Shown here piece after piece: positions 1-7,494 of a DNA stretch of 64,000 nt. The stretch lies in assembly GCF_900167565.1 (NCBI RefSeq), contig NZ_FUZV01000002.1:248001-312000 (forward strand), in the 5' to 3' direction. The position numbers and the translations under genes are program-made. The notes under the pieces are model-generated. The model was not told the origin of the DNA and did not search any database. It saw only the letters and a list, made by a program, of their open reading frames with translations. The stretch comes from Pseudoxanthomonas indica. GTDB taxonomy: Bacteria; Pseudomonadota; Gammaproteobacteria; Xanthomonadales; Xanthomonadaceae. The first letter of the stretch is position 1. Each line of letters opens with the position of its first letter.

Positions 1-603
1 CAGGATGACGTCCGGCGCCTCGCGCATCGCATTCTTCAGCGCGTTGTGGAAGGCATGCGTATCCAGGCCTACTTCGCGCTGGTTGACGATAGACTGCTTG
101 TGCTTGTGCAGGTATTCGATCGGATCTTCGATGGTCAGGATGTGGCCGGTGGTGCTGTTGTTGCGGTGGTCGATCATCGACGCCAGCGTGGTCGACTTGC
201 CCGAACCGGTGGAGCCGACAATCAGCACCAGCCCGCGCGGGGTCATGATGATGTCCTTGAGCACCGACGGCAGGTGCAGCTCCTCGATCGAGGGGATCAC
301 GCTGCGGATGGCGCGGATGACCATGCCCACTTCGCCGCGCTGCTTGAACACGTTGACGCGGAAGCGTCCGGCGTCCTGCAGAGCGATCGCCATGTTGAGT
401 TCCAGCTCGCGCTCGAAGGTGGGCACCTGGCCCTCGTCCATCAGCGAGTAAGCGATCTTCTTGACCATGCCCGCCGGCAGGCCAGTGTTGCCCAGCGGGT
501 AGAGCTTGCCTTCAATCTTGATGTAGACCGGCGCCCCGGTGGTCAAAAACATGTCCGAGGCGTTTTTCTCGGTCATCAGCTTCAGGAAATAGCCGATGTC
601 CAT
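1..603 (-). CDS. pilU: PilU, type IV pilus retraction ATPase (5' part, cut by window edge)
   Basis: Cytoplasmic hexameric ATPase of the PilT/PilU family, an accessory motor for retracting type IV pili. The first 201 codons are present, starting at the ATG complementary to 601-603; the rest lies beyond the left edge. The translation opens with MDIGYFLKLMTEKNASDMF, which I recognise as the xanthomonad PilU N-terminus rather than PilT. A Walker A motif, GSTGSGKST, sits at residues 130-138, followed by TIEDPIEY and an Asp-rich stretch ending APDVIL. It is transcribed away from the DUF4398 gene. PilT itself would be expected just outside the window or nearby. The family call is secure; the choice of PilU over PilT rests on remembered sequence. 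Confidence 0.9.
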   Translation of the reverse strand, partial: MDIGYFLKLMTEKNASDMFLTTGAPVYIKIEGKLYPLGNTGLPAGMVKKIAYSLMDEGQVPTFERELELNMAIALQDAGRFRVNVFKQRGEVGMVIRAIRSVIPSIEELHLPSVLKDIIMTPRGLVLIVGSTGSGKSTTLASMIDHRNNSTTGHILTIEDPIEYLHKHKQSIVNQREVGLDTHAFHNALKNAMREAPDVIL

Positions 604-697
604 ATGCAAGCATCCCCAATATGGCGGCCACCATTGCAACGGCGCCGCAGGCTTCCGACAATGGCCGCGCGATCCCCTGATACGACACGGCACCCGA
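604..697. promoter_or_regulatory. Divergent promoter region pilU / DUF4398-OmpA
   Basis: This 94-bp gap separates two divergently transcribed units, so it should hold both promoters. I see no convincing -35/-10 pair. Confidence 0.4.
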
Positions 698-1093
698 ATG
701 AATCGTAGCTTCGCACAATTCCATATCCCGCTGCATGTGATGGCGGCCTCACTCGCGCTCATGCTGGCCTTCATCGGCACGGCAAATGCCCAGTCGGCGC
801 CCATTCCGGAAGTGGATACCGCCCGCCAGGCCGTGGACCGGGCCGACCAGGCCGACGCCGACCAGTACGCGCCCGATGCCATGGCGCGTGCACGCAACCT
901 GCTCGCCCAGGCCCAGCAGGCGCAAAGCAACCGCGACAAGAAGGACGCCATCGAGTTTGCCCTGCGCGCCTCTGCCGACGCCGATCTGGCACGCGCATTG
1001 AGCCAGGAAGCCCTGGCCAATGCCGAGTTGCAGCATCGGCGCGCGGAGATTTCGGAACTGCAGCGCAAGCTCGGCACGGAGGAGACCCCATGA
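698..1093 (+). CDS. DUF4398 domain envelope protein
   Basis: A small exported protein of 131 residues. The first 30 or so residues form a signal peptide (MNRSFAQFHIP..., hydrophobic stretch, cleavage near ANA-QS). The mature part is a charged, Ala- and Gln-rich helical region, with a run of the type ARNLLAQAQQAQSNRDKKDA typical of DUF4398. An upstream in-frame ATG at 596 would place a non-signal extension before the signal peptide, so 698 is preferred. Its stop overlaps the next start (ATGA at 1090-1093), so it is translationally coupled to the OmpA-like gene. The pair probably acts in the periplasm or outer-membrane/peptidoglycan layer. The precise role is unknown. Confidence 0.8.
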   Translation: MNRSFAQFHIPLHVMAASLALMLAFIGTANAQSAPIPEVDTARQAVDRADQADADQYAPDAMARARNLLAQAQQAQSNRDKKDAIEFALRASADADLARALSQEALANAELQHRRAEISELQRKLGTEETP

Positions 1094-1977
1094 AGGCATG
1101 GACGCAGCTGGCCCTGGCCACCGCTCTGACGCTATCGACCATCGGCGCTGCGACTGCCGCCGACGACCCGATAGCGGTCCAGCTCAACCAGCGCCTGCGC
1201 GCGCTGCAGGCTGACCCGAGCAGCAATGAACTGGCGGCGTTCGAACGGCTGCAGGCCCAGCAAGCCATTTCCGATATCCAAGAGGTCCGCCGCAGCCAGC
1301 GGGAGCGCGCCCAGTACGTGGCCACCCGTCGGGTGGAGATCGCCGAAGCCGTGGCCCGCACCCAAGCCGCGCAGCGCGAGCTTTCCCGACTGGACCGCAC
1401 CCGCAGTGAATTGCTGGTCGAAGCCAGCCGCCGCGACGCAGAACGCGCCCGCCAGGAAGCCGACCGCCTGCGCCTGCAGGCGCAGATCCAGGCCGAGGAG
1501 ACCGAGCGCCTGCGCCAGGCCGCCGAAGCCGAGACCCTGGCCCGGCAGGATGCCGAGCTGGCCCTGACCAGCGTGGCCGGCCAGCAGTCGGCGCGCCTGA
1601 GCGCGGCCCGGCAGAAGGAAGCCAGGCTGGCGCGCGAGGAAGCCGAGCTGGTCGCCGGCAGCAAACTGCCGGCCTCGAAATTCGAGGCCCGCGGCGAGGT
1701 CTTCACCTTGCCGGCCTCGCTGTTCGCCAGCGGCAGCGCCAAGCTCTCGGCCAGTGGCCAGGACATCGTCAACGCGCTGGCCGCTTACCTGCAGGCGAGC
1801 CCGAAAGCCAAGGCCCGCATCGAAGGCTACGGCGACAAGCAGACCAACGGCCAGCGCCGCGCCGATGCCCTGCGCGATGCGCTGGTGGCGGCCGGTGTTC
1901 CCAAGGCGCGCGTGCAGACAGCCGGTAAGGGCACAGGCAGCGCGGCGAAGGCGGCAGAATTCATCGTGACGCAGTAA
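1090..1977 (+). CDS. OmpA-family protein with long coiled coil
   Basis: A 295-residue exported protein. Residues 1-23 are a signal peptide ending ATAAD. Residues about 30-185 are almost entirely charged, helical and coiled-coil, with many Arg/Glu/Ala/Gln heptads. Residues about 190-295 form an OmpA-C-like peptidoglycan-binding domain (FTLPASLFASGSAKLSASGQ, then IEGYGDKQTNGQRRADALRDAL). The domain contains the expected R-x2-A-x2-V/L helix but is somewhat divergent from classical OmpA. It overlaps the DUF4398 gene by 4 bp and is probably co-expressed with it. A likely role is a periplasmic spacer or tether between an envelope complex and peptidoglycan. That role is inferred from architecture only. 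Confidence 0.85.
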   Translation: MKAWTQLALATALTLSTIGAATAADDPIAVQLNQRLRALQADPSSNELAAFERLQAQQAISDIQEVRRSQRERAQYVATRRVEIAEAVARTQAAQRELSRLDRTRSELLVEASRRDAERARQEADRLRLQAQIQAEETERLRQAAEAETLARQDAELALTSVAGQQSARLSAARQKEARLAREEAELVAGSKLPASKFEARGEVFTLPASLFASGSAKLSASGQDIVNALAAYLQASPKAKARIEGYGDKQTNGQRRADALRDALVAAGVPKARVQTAGKGTGSAAKAAEFIVTQ

Positions 1978-1985
1978 TTTCTGCC

Positions 1986-1991
1986 TATATT
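1986..1991 (+). promoter_or_regulatory. Possible -10 element (TATATT) for the 2.0-2.3 kb transcript
   Basis: TATATT lies just after the OmpA-like gene and would start transcription near 1998, ahead of the structured region. No good -35 is visible at 17 bp. Confidence 0.25.
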
Positions 1992-2168
1992 TCAATGGCT
2001 TGAACGAACAAGTGCGGCTTCCAGGCCGCTCCGCTGAACCGCAGCAATCAAGGCAAAATCCCGCGCGATCAGGCACTTGCGACAGGCCTTGCGGGGCCAG
2101 AAATCGGGGAGTAGGGTCATATACCCAGGCGCCCCCCGGTGCCTGGCTCACCGGAGAGAAGCGAGCCG

Positions 2169-2288
2169 ATGAAGCAGTACCGCAACCCCCAGGAGATCAG
2201 TCCCGACGGCCAGGTCCGTGCGGGTGGTTCCGGTGGAGGCGATCGCCCGTCCAATCGAAGCTCCGAATTCCAACGCCCCGTGCCGTAA
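2169..2288 (+). CDS. Possible 39-residue leader peptide
   Basis: A short frame beginning MKQYRNPQEISPDG, with a Gly-Ser-rich middle (AGGSGGG) and ending FQRPVP. A GGAGAG sequence at 2153-2158 could be the ribosome site, about 10 bases upstream. The start codon lies at the 3' edge of the folded block (the CCGAT strand). The stop codon TAA (2286-2288) lies in the GTAA loop of the terminator hairpin, so a ribosome finishing this frame would mask the terminator's 5' arm. I do not recognise the peptide. It has no run of Cys, Met or aromatic codons that would name a regulating amino acid. It may be a chance frame. Confidence 0.3.
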   Translation: MKQYRNPQEISPDGQVRAGGSGGGDRPSNRSSEFQRPVP

Positions 2289-2308
2289 GGCCGGGGCGTT
2301 TGTATTTC
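2272..2308 (+). terminator. Intrinsic terminator
   Basis: AACGCCCCG (2272-2280) pairs with CGGGGCGTT (2292-2300). The stem is extended by GCC/GGC around a GTAA tetraloop with one bulged T, and is followed by TGTATTTCT. It lies upstream of the YdcH-like gene, so it either ends a small RNA or attenuates that gene. Confidence 0.7.
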
Positions 2309-2326
2309 TGCTGAAGGAGGTATCCC

Positions 2327-2545
2327 ATGTTCGAAGGTCAACCGCAGGCTGAAATCGATGCACTGATCAAGGCCGACCCCGAATTCAAGCAGCTGTACCA
2401 GCGCCATCGCGAACTGGACAAGAAGGTCGCCGATGCCGAGCTGGGCGTGCTGCCCATCGATGACAACCTGCTGGGCCAGATGAAGCGCGAGAAGCTCGTC
2501 GCCAAGCAAAGGTTGATCCGAATCTACGACGCCAAACCACACTGA
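2327..2545 (+). CDS. YdcH/DUF465 family small protein
   Basis: A 72-residue acidic and basic helical protein of the DUF465 (YdcH) family, recognised by the pattern DPEFKQLYQRHRELDKKVADAE and the following MKREKLVAKQRLIRIYD. These are short cytoplasmic helical-hairpin proteins whose function is not well established. An excellent Shine-Dalgarno (AAGGAGGT, 2314-2321) precedes the ATG by six bases, which fixes the start. Because a terminator hairpin lies only 20 bp upstream, expression depends on read-through or on a promoter inside the hairpin region. It is followed by a perfect 12-bp inverted repeat before the cystathionine beta-synthase gene. Confidence 0.85.
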   Translation: MFEGQPQAEIDALIKADPEFKQLYQRHRELDKKVADAELGVLPIDDNLLGQMKREKLVAKQRLIRIYDAKPH

Positions 2546-2564
2546 CCCCTCTTTATCGTCGCGG

Positions 2565-2596
2565 GCGGCGACGGCCTCCTCGTCGGCCGTCGCCGC
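2565..2596 (+). terminator. Perfect 12-bp stem-loop after the YdcH-like gene
   Basis: GCGGCGACGGCC (2565-2576) and GGCCGTCGCCGC (2585-2596) are exact inverted copies around an 8-base loop. There is no T tract, so it could be a transcript-stabilising or factor-dependent end rather than a classical terminator. Confidence 0.5.
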
Positions 2597-2654
2597 TCGC
2601 GTCACTCGAATGCGATAATCCGGGCTCCATCTCCTTTCGGATGTGCAGGCCCGC

Positions 2655-4025
2655 ATGGCGATTCATTCCTCTGTTCTCCAGTTGATCGGCAACACGCCGA
2701 TCATCCGCGCCCAGCGCCTTGATACCGGCGTCTGCGAGTTGTATCTGAAGCTGGAGAGCGCCAATCCCGGCGGGTCCATCAAGGATCGCATCGGCCTGTC
2801 GATGATCGAGGCGGCCGAAAAGCGCGGCGATCTCAAGTCCGGCGCCACCCTCGTGGAAGGCACCGCGGGCAATACCGGCATTGGTCTGGCGCTGGTGGCC
2901 CAGCAGAAGGGCTACAAGCTGATCCTGGTGGTCCCGGACAAGATGAGCCGGGAAAAAATCTTCAACCTCAAGGCGATGGGCGCCGAAGTCGTGCTGACCC
3001 GGTCCGATGTGGCCAAGGGCCATCCGGAGTACTACCAGGACCTGGCCGCGCGCATCGCCCAGGAAACACCGGGCGCTTACTTCATCAACCAATTTGGCAA
3101 CCCGGACAACCCGGCCGCGCATGAATTCGGCACCGGCCCGGAAATCCTGGCGCAGATGGACGGCCAGCTGGACGCCATCGTGTTTGGCTGCGGCAGCTCC
3201 GGCACCATGACCGGCCTGTCGCGGGCATTTGCCAAGGACGCGCCGAACGTGGAGTTCGTGCTGGCCGATCCGGTCGGATCGATCCTCACCCAGTACATCA
3301 ACGAAGGCACCCTGAGCGAAAAATCGGGGACCTGGTTGGTGGAAGGCATCGGCGAGGATTTCCTGCCGGAGATCTCCGACTTCACCCGGGTCAAGAAGGC
3401 CTATTCGATCACCGACCGCGAGAGCTTCCTGACCGCACGCGAGCTGCTGGCCAAAGAAGGCATCCTCGGCGGCTCCTCCACCGGCACCCTGCTGGCTGCG
3501 GCGCTCAAGTACTGCCAGGAACAGACCACGCCCAAGCGGGTGGTGGTGCTGGTGCCGGATACCGGCAACAAGTACCTGTCCAAGATGTACAACGACTACT
3601 GGATGCTGGACAACGGATTCATCGACCGCCCGCAGTACGGCGACCTGCGCGATCTGATCCTACGCCCCTACAGCCAGCGCGACACCGTGGTGGTCTCGCC
3701 GACCGACCTGCTGACCACCGCCTACCAGCGCATGAAGCTGTACGACGTCTCCCAGCTGCCGGTGATGCAGGGCGACCGCCTGGTCGGCATCGTCGACGAA
3801 AGCGACGTGCTGCTGCATGTCTACGGTGACGAGGCGCGCTTCCGCGACCCGGTCTCCACCGCCATGGTCAGCAAGCTGGATCGCCTGGACGTGCGCTCGC
3901 CCATCGAGGCCCTTCTGCCGGTGTTTGATCGCGGCCAGGTCGCCATCATCACCGACGGCGAGGCCTTCCTCGGCCTGATCACCCGCATCGACCTGCTGAA
4001 CTACCTGAGACGGCGCGCCCAGTAA
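2655..4025 (+). CDS. Cystathionine beta-synthase with C-terminal CBS-domain pair
   Basis: A PLP enzyme condensing serine (or O-acetylserine) with homocysteine to cystathionine, the first step of reverse transsulfuration. 456 residues. The fold-type II catalytic core spans residues about 1-320: the PLP lysine is K43 in NPGGSIKDR, the substrate loop is EGTAGNTGIG (68-77), and the phosphate-binding loop is GGSSTGT. Residues about 346-456 form two CBS motifs (DVSQLPVMQGDRLVGIVDES and the terminal repeat), the architecture of bacterial and eukaryotic cystathionine beta-synthases rather than CysK/CysM. A GTG at 2643 is an alternative start, but ATG 2655 fits family N-termini better. A GATAAT box lies at 2614-2619. 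The downstream gamma-lyase supports the pathway assignment; cysteine synthase activity cannot be excluded. Confidence 0.9.
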   Translation: MAIHSSVLQLIGNTPIIRAQRLDTGVCELYLKLESANPGGSIKDRIGLSMIEAAEKRGDLKSGATLVEGTAGNTGIGLALVAQQKGYKLILVVPDKMSREKIFNLKAMGAEVVLTRSDVAKGHPEYYQDLAARIAQETPGAYFINQFGNPDNPAAHEFGTGPEILAQMDGQLDAIVFGCGSSGTMTGLSRAFAKDAPNVEFVLADPVGSILTQYINEGTLSEKSGTWLVEGIGEDFLPEISDFTRVKKAYSITDRESFLTARELLAKEGILGGSSTGTLLAAALKYCQEQTTPKRVVVLVPDTGNKYLSKMYNDYWMLDNGFIDRPQYGDLRDLILRPYSQRDTVVVSPTDLLTTAYQRMKLYDVSQLPVMQGDRLVGIVDESDVLLHVYGDEARFRDPVSTAMVSKLDRLDVRSPIEALLPVFDRGQVAIITDGEAFLGLITRIDLLNYLRRRAQ

Positions 4026-4043
4026 GGCCATTCAGCCGGGGAA

Positions 4044-4076
4044 GGGGCAACGCGCGAGGACGGCGCGTTAAGCCCC
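4044..4076 (+). promoter_or_regulatory. Stem-loop between cystathionine beta-synthase and gamma-lyase genes
   Basis: GGGGCAACGCGC can pair with GCGCGTTAAGCCCC, with a two-base bulge. It lies just upstream of a TAGAAT box (4083-4088) and may end the upstream transcript or partly attenuate the downstream gene. There is no T tract. Confidence 0.45.
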
Positions 4077-4082
4077 TGCTGC

Positions 4083-4088
4083 TAGAAT
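4083..4088 (+). promoter_or_regulatory. Possible -10 box (TAGAAT) for the gamma-lyase gene
   Basis: TAGAAT sits 27 bp before the ATG. The same hexamer at nearly the same distance precedes the CoA-transferase gene (24916-24921). No clear -35 is seen. Confidence 0.3.
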
Positions 4089-4114
4089 TACAGGTCGATT
4101 TGAAAGGATTTCCC

Positions 4115-5314
4115 ATGTCGGCACCCTCCCATGACGGCGACCCGAGCCAGTACGCCCTGGCCACCCTGGCCATCCACGGCGGCCAGTCGCCCGATCCCAG
4201 TACGGGCGCGGTCATGCCGCCCATCTACGCCACCTCCACCTACGCCCAGGCCAGCCCGGGCGTGCACCAGGGATTCGAGTACTCGCGTACCCACAATCCC
4301 ACGCGGTTTGCCTATGAACGCTGCGCCGCGGCGCTGGAGGGTGGCACCCGCGGTTACGCCTTTGCCTCGGGCATGGCGGCTACTTCGACTGTGCTGGAAC
4401 TGCTCGACAGCGGCAGCCACGTCATCGCCATGGACGACCTGTACGGTGGCAGCTATCGCCTGTTCGAGCGCGTGCGCAAGCGCAGCGCCGGTTTGGATTT
4501 CAGCTTCGTCGACCTGACCGACGTCGCCGCGTTCGAGGCGGCAATCCGTCCCGAGACCCGCATGGTCTGGATTGAAACGCCGACCAACCCGATGCTCAAG
4601 ATTGTCGACATCGCCGCGATCGCCGAGCGGGCGCGCAAGCGGGGTTTGATCGTGGTGGTCGACAACACGTTTGCCTCGCCGATTCTGCAGCGCCCCCTGC
4701 AATTGGGCGCGCATCTGGTCATGCATTCGGCCACCAAGTACCTCAACGGCCACTCCGACATGGTCGGTGGCCTGGTGGTCGCCGGCGATGACAGCGAGTT
4801 GGCCGAGCAACTGGCCTTCCTGCAGAACTCCATCGGCGCTGTGCAGGGCCCGTTCGACAGTTTCCTGGCCCTCCGTGGATTGAAGACCCTTCATCTGCGC
4901 ATGCAGGCGCATTGCCAGAATGCCCAGGCCCTGGCCGAATGGCTGCAAGGCCAGGCGGCCATCGAACAGGTGATCTATCCGGGCCTGGCCGCGCATCCGC
5001 ACCATGCCTTGGCCACCCGGCAGATGCAGGGCTACGGCGGCATCATTTCGATCGTGCTCAAGGGCGGCTTTGAAGGCGCACGCCGTTTCTGCGAGACCAC
5101 GCGCTTGTTCACCCTCGCCGAGTCGCTGGGTGGCGTGGAAAGCCTGGTCAACCATCCGGCGGTGATGACCCATGCCTCGATTCCGCCCGAGCGCCGCGCC
5201 GTGCTGGGGATCAGCGAAGGCTTGGTGCGCTTGAGCGTGGGTGTGGAGGATTTGGCGGATTTGCAGGCCGACCTGGCGGCCGCCTTGCAGGCATCTTCGG
5301 GCACGGACGGCTGA
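4115..5314 (+). CDS. Cystathionine gamma-lyase / gamma-synthase
   Basis: A 399-residue PLP enzyme of the Cys/Met metabolism (fold-type I) family. It either splits cystathionine to cysteine, 2-oxobutyrate and ammonia, or forms it from an O-acyl-homoserine. The Schiff-base lysine is K208 in HSATKYLNGHSDM; other landmarks are the N-terminal LAIHGGQSPDPSTGAVMPPIY and SLGGVESLVNHPAVMTH near the C-terminus. It closely resembles the characterised Xanthomonas oryzae and Stenotrophomonas gamma-lyases as I remember them, and sits after a beta-synthase, so lyase is favoured. In Xanthomonas this gene is usually annotated metB and marks one edge of the LPS locus. The start is ATG 4115 with AAAGGA seven bases upstream; an in-frame TTG at 4100 is less likely. 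Confidence 0.9.
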   Translation: MSAPSHDGDPSQYALATLAIHGGQSPDPSTGAVMPPIYATSTYAQASPGVHQGFEYSRTHNPTRFAYERCAAALEGGTRGYAFASGMAATSTVLELLDSGSHVIAMDDLYGGSYRLFERVRKRSAGLDFSFVDLTDVAAFEAAIRPETRMVWIETPTNPMLKIVDIAAIAERARKRGLIVVVDNTFASPILQRPLQLGAHLVMHSATKYLNGHSDMVGGLVVAGDDSELAEQLAFLQNSIGAVQGPFDSFLALRGLKTLHLRMQAHCQNAQALAEWLQGQAAIEQVIYPGLAAHPHHALATRQMQGYGGIISIVLKGGFEGARRFCETTRLFTLAESLGGVESLVNHPAVMTHASIPPERRAVLGISEGLVRLSVGVEDLADLQADLAAALQASSGTDG

Positions 5315-5323
5315 TAGCACGCC

Positions 5324-6703
5324 ATGCCCCGCCAACGCCTGGATCAGGTGCTCGTCAGCCTGTCCGCCTGGATCAGGCGCCAGCCATGGATGCGCACGCT
5401 TGCGCGAATCTTGCCCGCCACTTGGCGCAGGCAGGCAGCCACGCGCCTGCACGCAGCAGCGGTTGAGCGCCTGCGCTTTGCCAACAGCCACTCGTGGCCG
5501 GCGCCGCCGGGTGTGACCGACGCAGCCGTACGCCCGGCCCGGATTGACAAGTCGATCGGCATCAACGTTGTCGGCTACCTGCGCGGCGAGTTCGGCCTGG
5601 CCGAAGCAGCCCGGCTGTATGCGGGCGCGCTGATTGCCAGCGGCCATGACGTCGCGATGCGCAGTGTCGAGTTGGCATTGCCGCATGGCTGGGATGATCG
5701 CAGTCTGGAACCATGGATCACCGATCAGACGCCGCACGCGGATACGCTGGTGTTCGTCAATCCGGATTACCTGGCGCAAGTGGTGGATCACCTGGCGTTG
5801 CGTCGTGATCCGGATCATCGACTGTATGCGTGCTGGTTCTGGGAACTGGAAACCGTGCCCGCGCACTGGCAGCGCGCCATCGACGCGGTCGACGGCATTC
5901 TGGTGGCATCGAAATTCGTCGAACAGGCGTTCCGCGCCCGTACCGAAAAGCCGGTCCTGCGCGTGCCACTGCCGGTGACGCAACCCCCGCTCCTGCCGAT
6001 GACGCGCAGTGACTTTGACCTGGAAGAGGGGGTATTCGTCTTCCTGTGCATGTTCGACTTCCACTCCGCCATCGAGCGCAAGAATCCGCATGCCGCCATC
6101 GCGGCATTTCGCGCGGCGTTTCCCCCGGCACGCAATGACGTGCGACTGCTGATCAAGACCAGCAATGCCGCCGCCGCTCCTGACCAGTTGGCCGGGCTGT
6201 TGGCCGCCATCGGCGACGACGCCCGCATCCGTGTGCGTGACCAGCACCTTCACCGCAGCCACCTCCATGCGTTGCAGGCGTGTTGCGATGTCTACTTGTC
6301 CCTGCACCGCGCCGAAGGATTCGGCCTGGGCATGGCCGAAGCGATGGCACTGGGCAAACCCGTGATTGCCACGGCCTGGTCGGGCAACCTGGATTTCATG
6401 GACGACCACAACAGCCTGCTGATCAACTGCCAACTTGTACCCGTGCCTGCAGGTGCCTATCCGGATGCCGCGGGCGCTCGCTGGGCCGAACCCGACATCC
6501 ACGCCGCCGCCGCCGCGATGGCGCGCTTGGCCGACGATCCATCGCAGGCCCGCGAACTGGGCGAACGCGCTCGCATCTCGGTGCTCGAAACCCTCTCCGC
6601 CCCGCGTGCAGCATCGCAGATCCATGACTGGATCGCGCGCCAGGCACAGTCTCTGTCCACGCCGCATTCGGCCATCCACGAACAACAAGCGAGTCACCCG
6701 TGA
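5324..6703 (+). CDS. GT4-family glycosyltransferase
   Basis: A 459-residue cytoplasmic GT-B glycosyltransferase, first gene of the surface-polysaccharide operon. The N-terminal domain begins after about 75 basic residues with GINVVGYLRGEFGLAEAARL. The C-terminal GT1/GT4 domain carries the retaining EX7E motif (E331 to E339 in AEGFGLGMAEAMALGKPVI). It starts only 9 bp after the gamma-lyase gene, and its stop overlaps the exporter start (GTGA at 6700-6703), so it is coupled to the ABC transporter. Donor and acceptor cannot be read from sequence. Given gmd and rmd downstream, GDP-mannose or GDP-D-rhamnose are plausible donors. Confidence 0.85.
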   Translation: MPRQRLDQVLVSLSAWIRRQPWMRTLARILPATWRRQAATRLHAAAVERLRFANSHSWPAPPGVTDAAVRPARIDKSIGINVVGYLRGEFGLAEAARLYAGALIASGHDVAMRSVELALPHGWDDRSLEPWITDQTPHADTLVFVNPDYLAQVVDHLALRRDPDHRLYACWFWELETVPAHWQRAIDAVDGILVASKFVEQAFRARTEKPVLRVPLPVTQPPLLPMTRSDFDLEEGVFVFLCMFDFHSAIERKNPHAAIAAFRAAFPPARNDVRLLIKTSNAAAAPDQLAGLLAAIGDDARIRVRDQHLHRSHLHALQACCDVYLSLHRAEGFGLGMAEAMALGKPVIATAWSGNLDFMDDHNSLLINCQLVPVPAGAYPDAAGARWAEPDIHAAAAAMARLADDPSQARELGERARISVLETLSAPRAASQIHDWIARQAQSLSTPHSAIHEQQASHP

Positions 6704-7494
6704 GAGATTTACTTCGAGCCATCTACACGTATCGGCTCTTCATCCTCTCGTCGATCAAGAACGAGCTGCACCTGCGCTTTGTACGCAGCAAGCTGGGTGC
6801 CCTGTGGATCGTGATCCACCCACTGATGCAGGTGTTGATCTTCGCCCTGATCCTGTCAGAGGTCCTGTCGGCCAAGTTGCCGGGCATCGACAACAAGTAT
6901 GCCTACGCGCTGTACCTGATGGCGGGCACCCTGTGCTGGGCGCTGTTTTCCGAAACCATATCCAAGTGCCTGACCTTGTTCATCGACAACGGCAATCTGA
7001 TGAAGAAGATGGCATTCCCCAGGGTATGCCTGCCGCTGATCGCAGCAGGTACCGCGCTGGTCAACAACGTCCTGCTGTTCGTCGCGATCCTCATGGTGTT
7101 TGCCGCCCTGGGTCATTTTCCGGACCATCACCTGATCTGGTTGCCGGCATTGATCCTGGTCACGATGCTGATGGCGATGAGCGTCGGCTTGTTGTTGGGC
7201 ACGATGAACGTGTTCATGCGCGATATCGGGCAGATCGTGCCAGTCATCCTGCAAGCGTTGTTCTGGCTGACCCCGATCGTCTACAACATCAGCATCTTGC
7301 CGCCGACACTGCAACACTGGTTCAAATACAACCCGTTGTATCCGCTGGTGACGAGTTACCAGAACATCATGGTGTTCGGACGCGAACCGTTATGGGAGTC
7401 CCTGGCAGCGATCGCCGTCGTCTCCTGCATTCTCTCGGTCGCGGCGTTGATCGTCTTTCGTCGCGCAAGCCCTGAAATGGTGGACTCGCTATGA
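6700..7494 (+). CDS. wzm: O-antigen ABC exporter, membrane subunit
   Basis: A 264-residue ABC-2 type permease with about six membrane segments. It belongs to the Wzm family that carries lipid-linked O-polysaccharide across the inner membrane. The family N-terminus (YRLFILSSIKNELHLRFVRS, then LGALWIVIHPLMQVLIFALI) and the C-terminal WLTPIVYNISILP segment are clear. Translation starts at GTG 6700, overlapping the preceding stop by 4 bp, and ends overlapping the ATPase start (ATGA at 7491-7494). It should pair with the Wzt next door. Confidence 0.92.
   Translation: MRDLLRAIYTYRLFILSSIKNELHLRFVRSKLGALWIVIHPLMQVLIFALILSEVLSAKLPGIDNKYAYALYLMAGTLCWALFSETISKCLTLFIDNGNLMKKMAFPRVCLPLIAAGTALVNNVLLFVAILMVFAALGHFPDHHLIWLPALILVTMLMAMSVGLLLGTMNVFMRDIGQIVPVILQALFWLTPIVYNISILPPTLQHWFKYNPLYPLVTSYQNIMVFGREPLWESLAAIAVVSCILSVAALIVFRRASPEMVDSL

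Larger units (their letters stand above)
1998..2310 (+). ncRNA. Candidate structured leader or small RNA
   Basis: The 349-bp gap between 1977 and 2327 is not featureless. CAAGTGC (2009-2015) can pair with GCACTTG (2073-2079), enclosing two small hairpins (GCGGC/GCCGC near 2014-2029, GCTG/CAGC near 2033-2045). A second folded block follows at 2103-2170: ATCGG pairs with CCGAT, enclosing GGGT/ACCC, CAGGC/GCCTG and GGCTC/GAGCC stems. It ends in a strong terminator (2272-2300). A 39-codon reading frame (2169-2288) lies between. It could be a small RNA, a cis-regulatory leader for the YdcH-like gene, or both. I recognise no Rfam family with confidence. The GGGGAGTAG at 2106-2114 resembles the 5' signature of yybP-ykoY manganese riboswitches, but the partner loop is not evident. 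Confidence 0.35.

Noticed and set aside
2009..2079. tRNA-like fold with a 7-bp closing stem
   Set aside because: There is no T-arm sequence, no anticodon arm of normal size and no CCA context. It is better treated as part of a structured leader or small RNA.
4088..6697. An 869-codon minus-strand frame opposite the gamma-lyase and GT4 genes
   Set aside because: It overlaps two clear genes and has no recognisable domain or start context.
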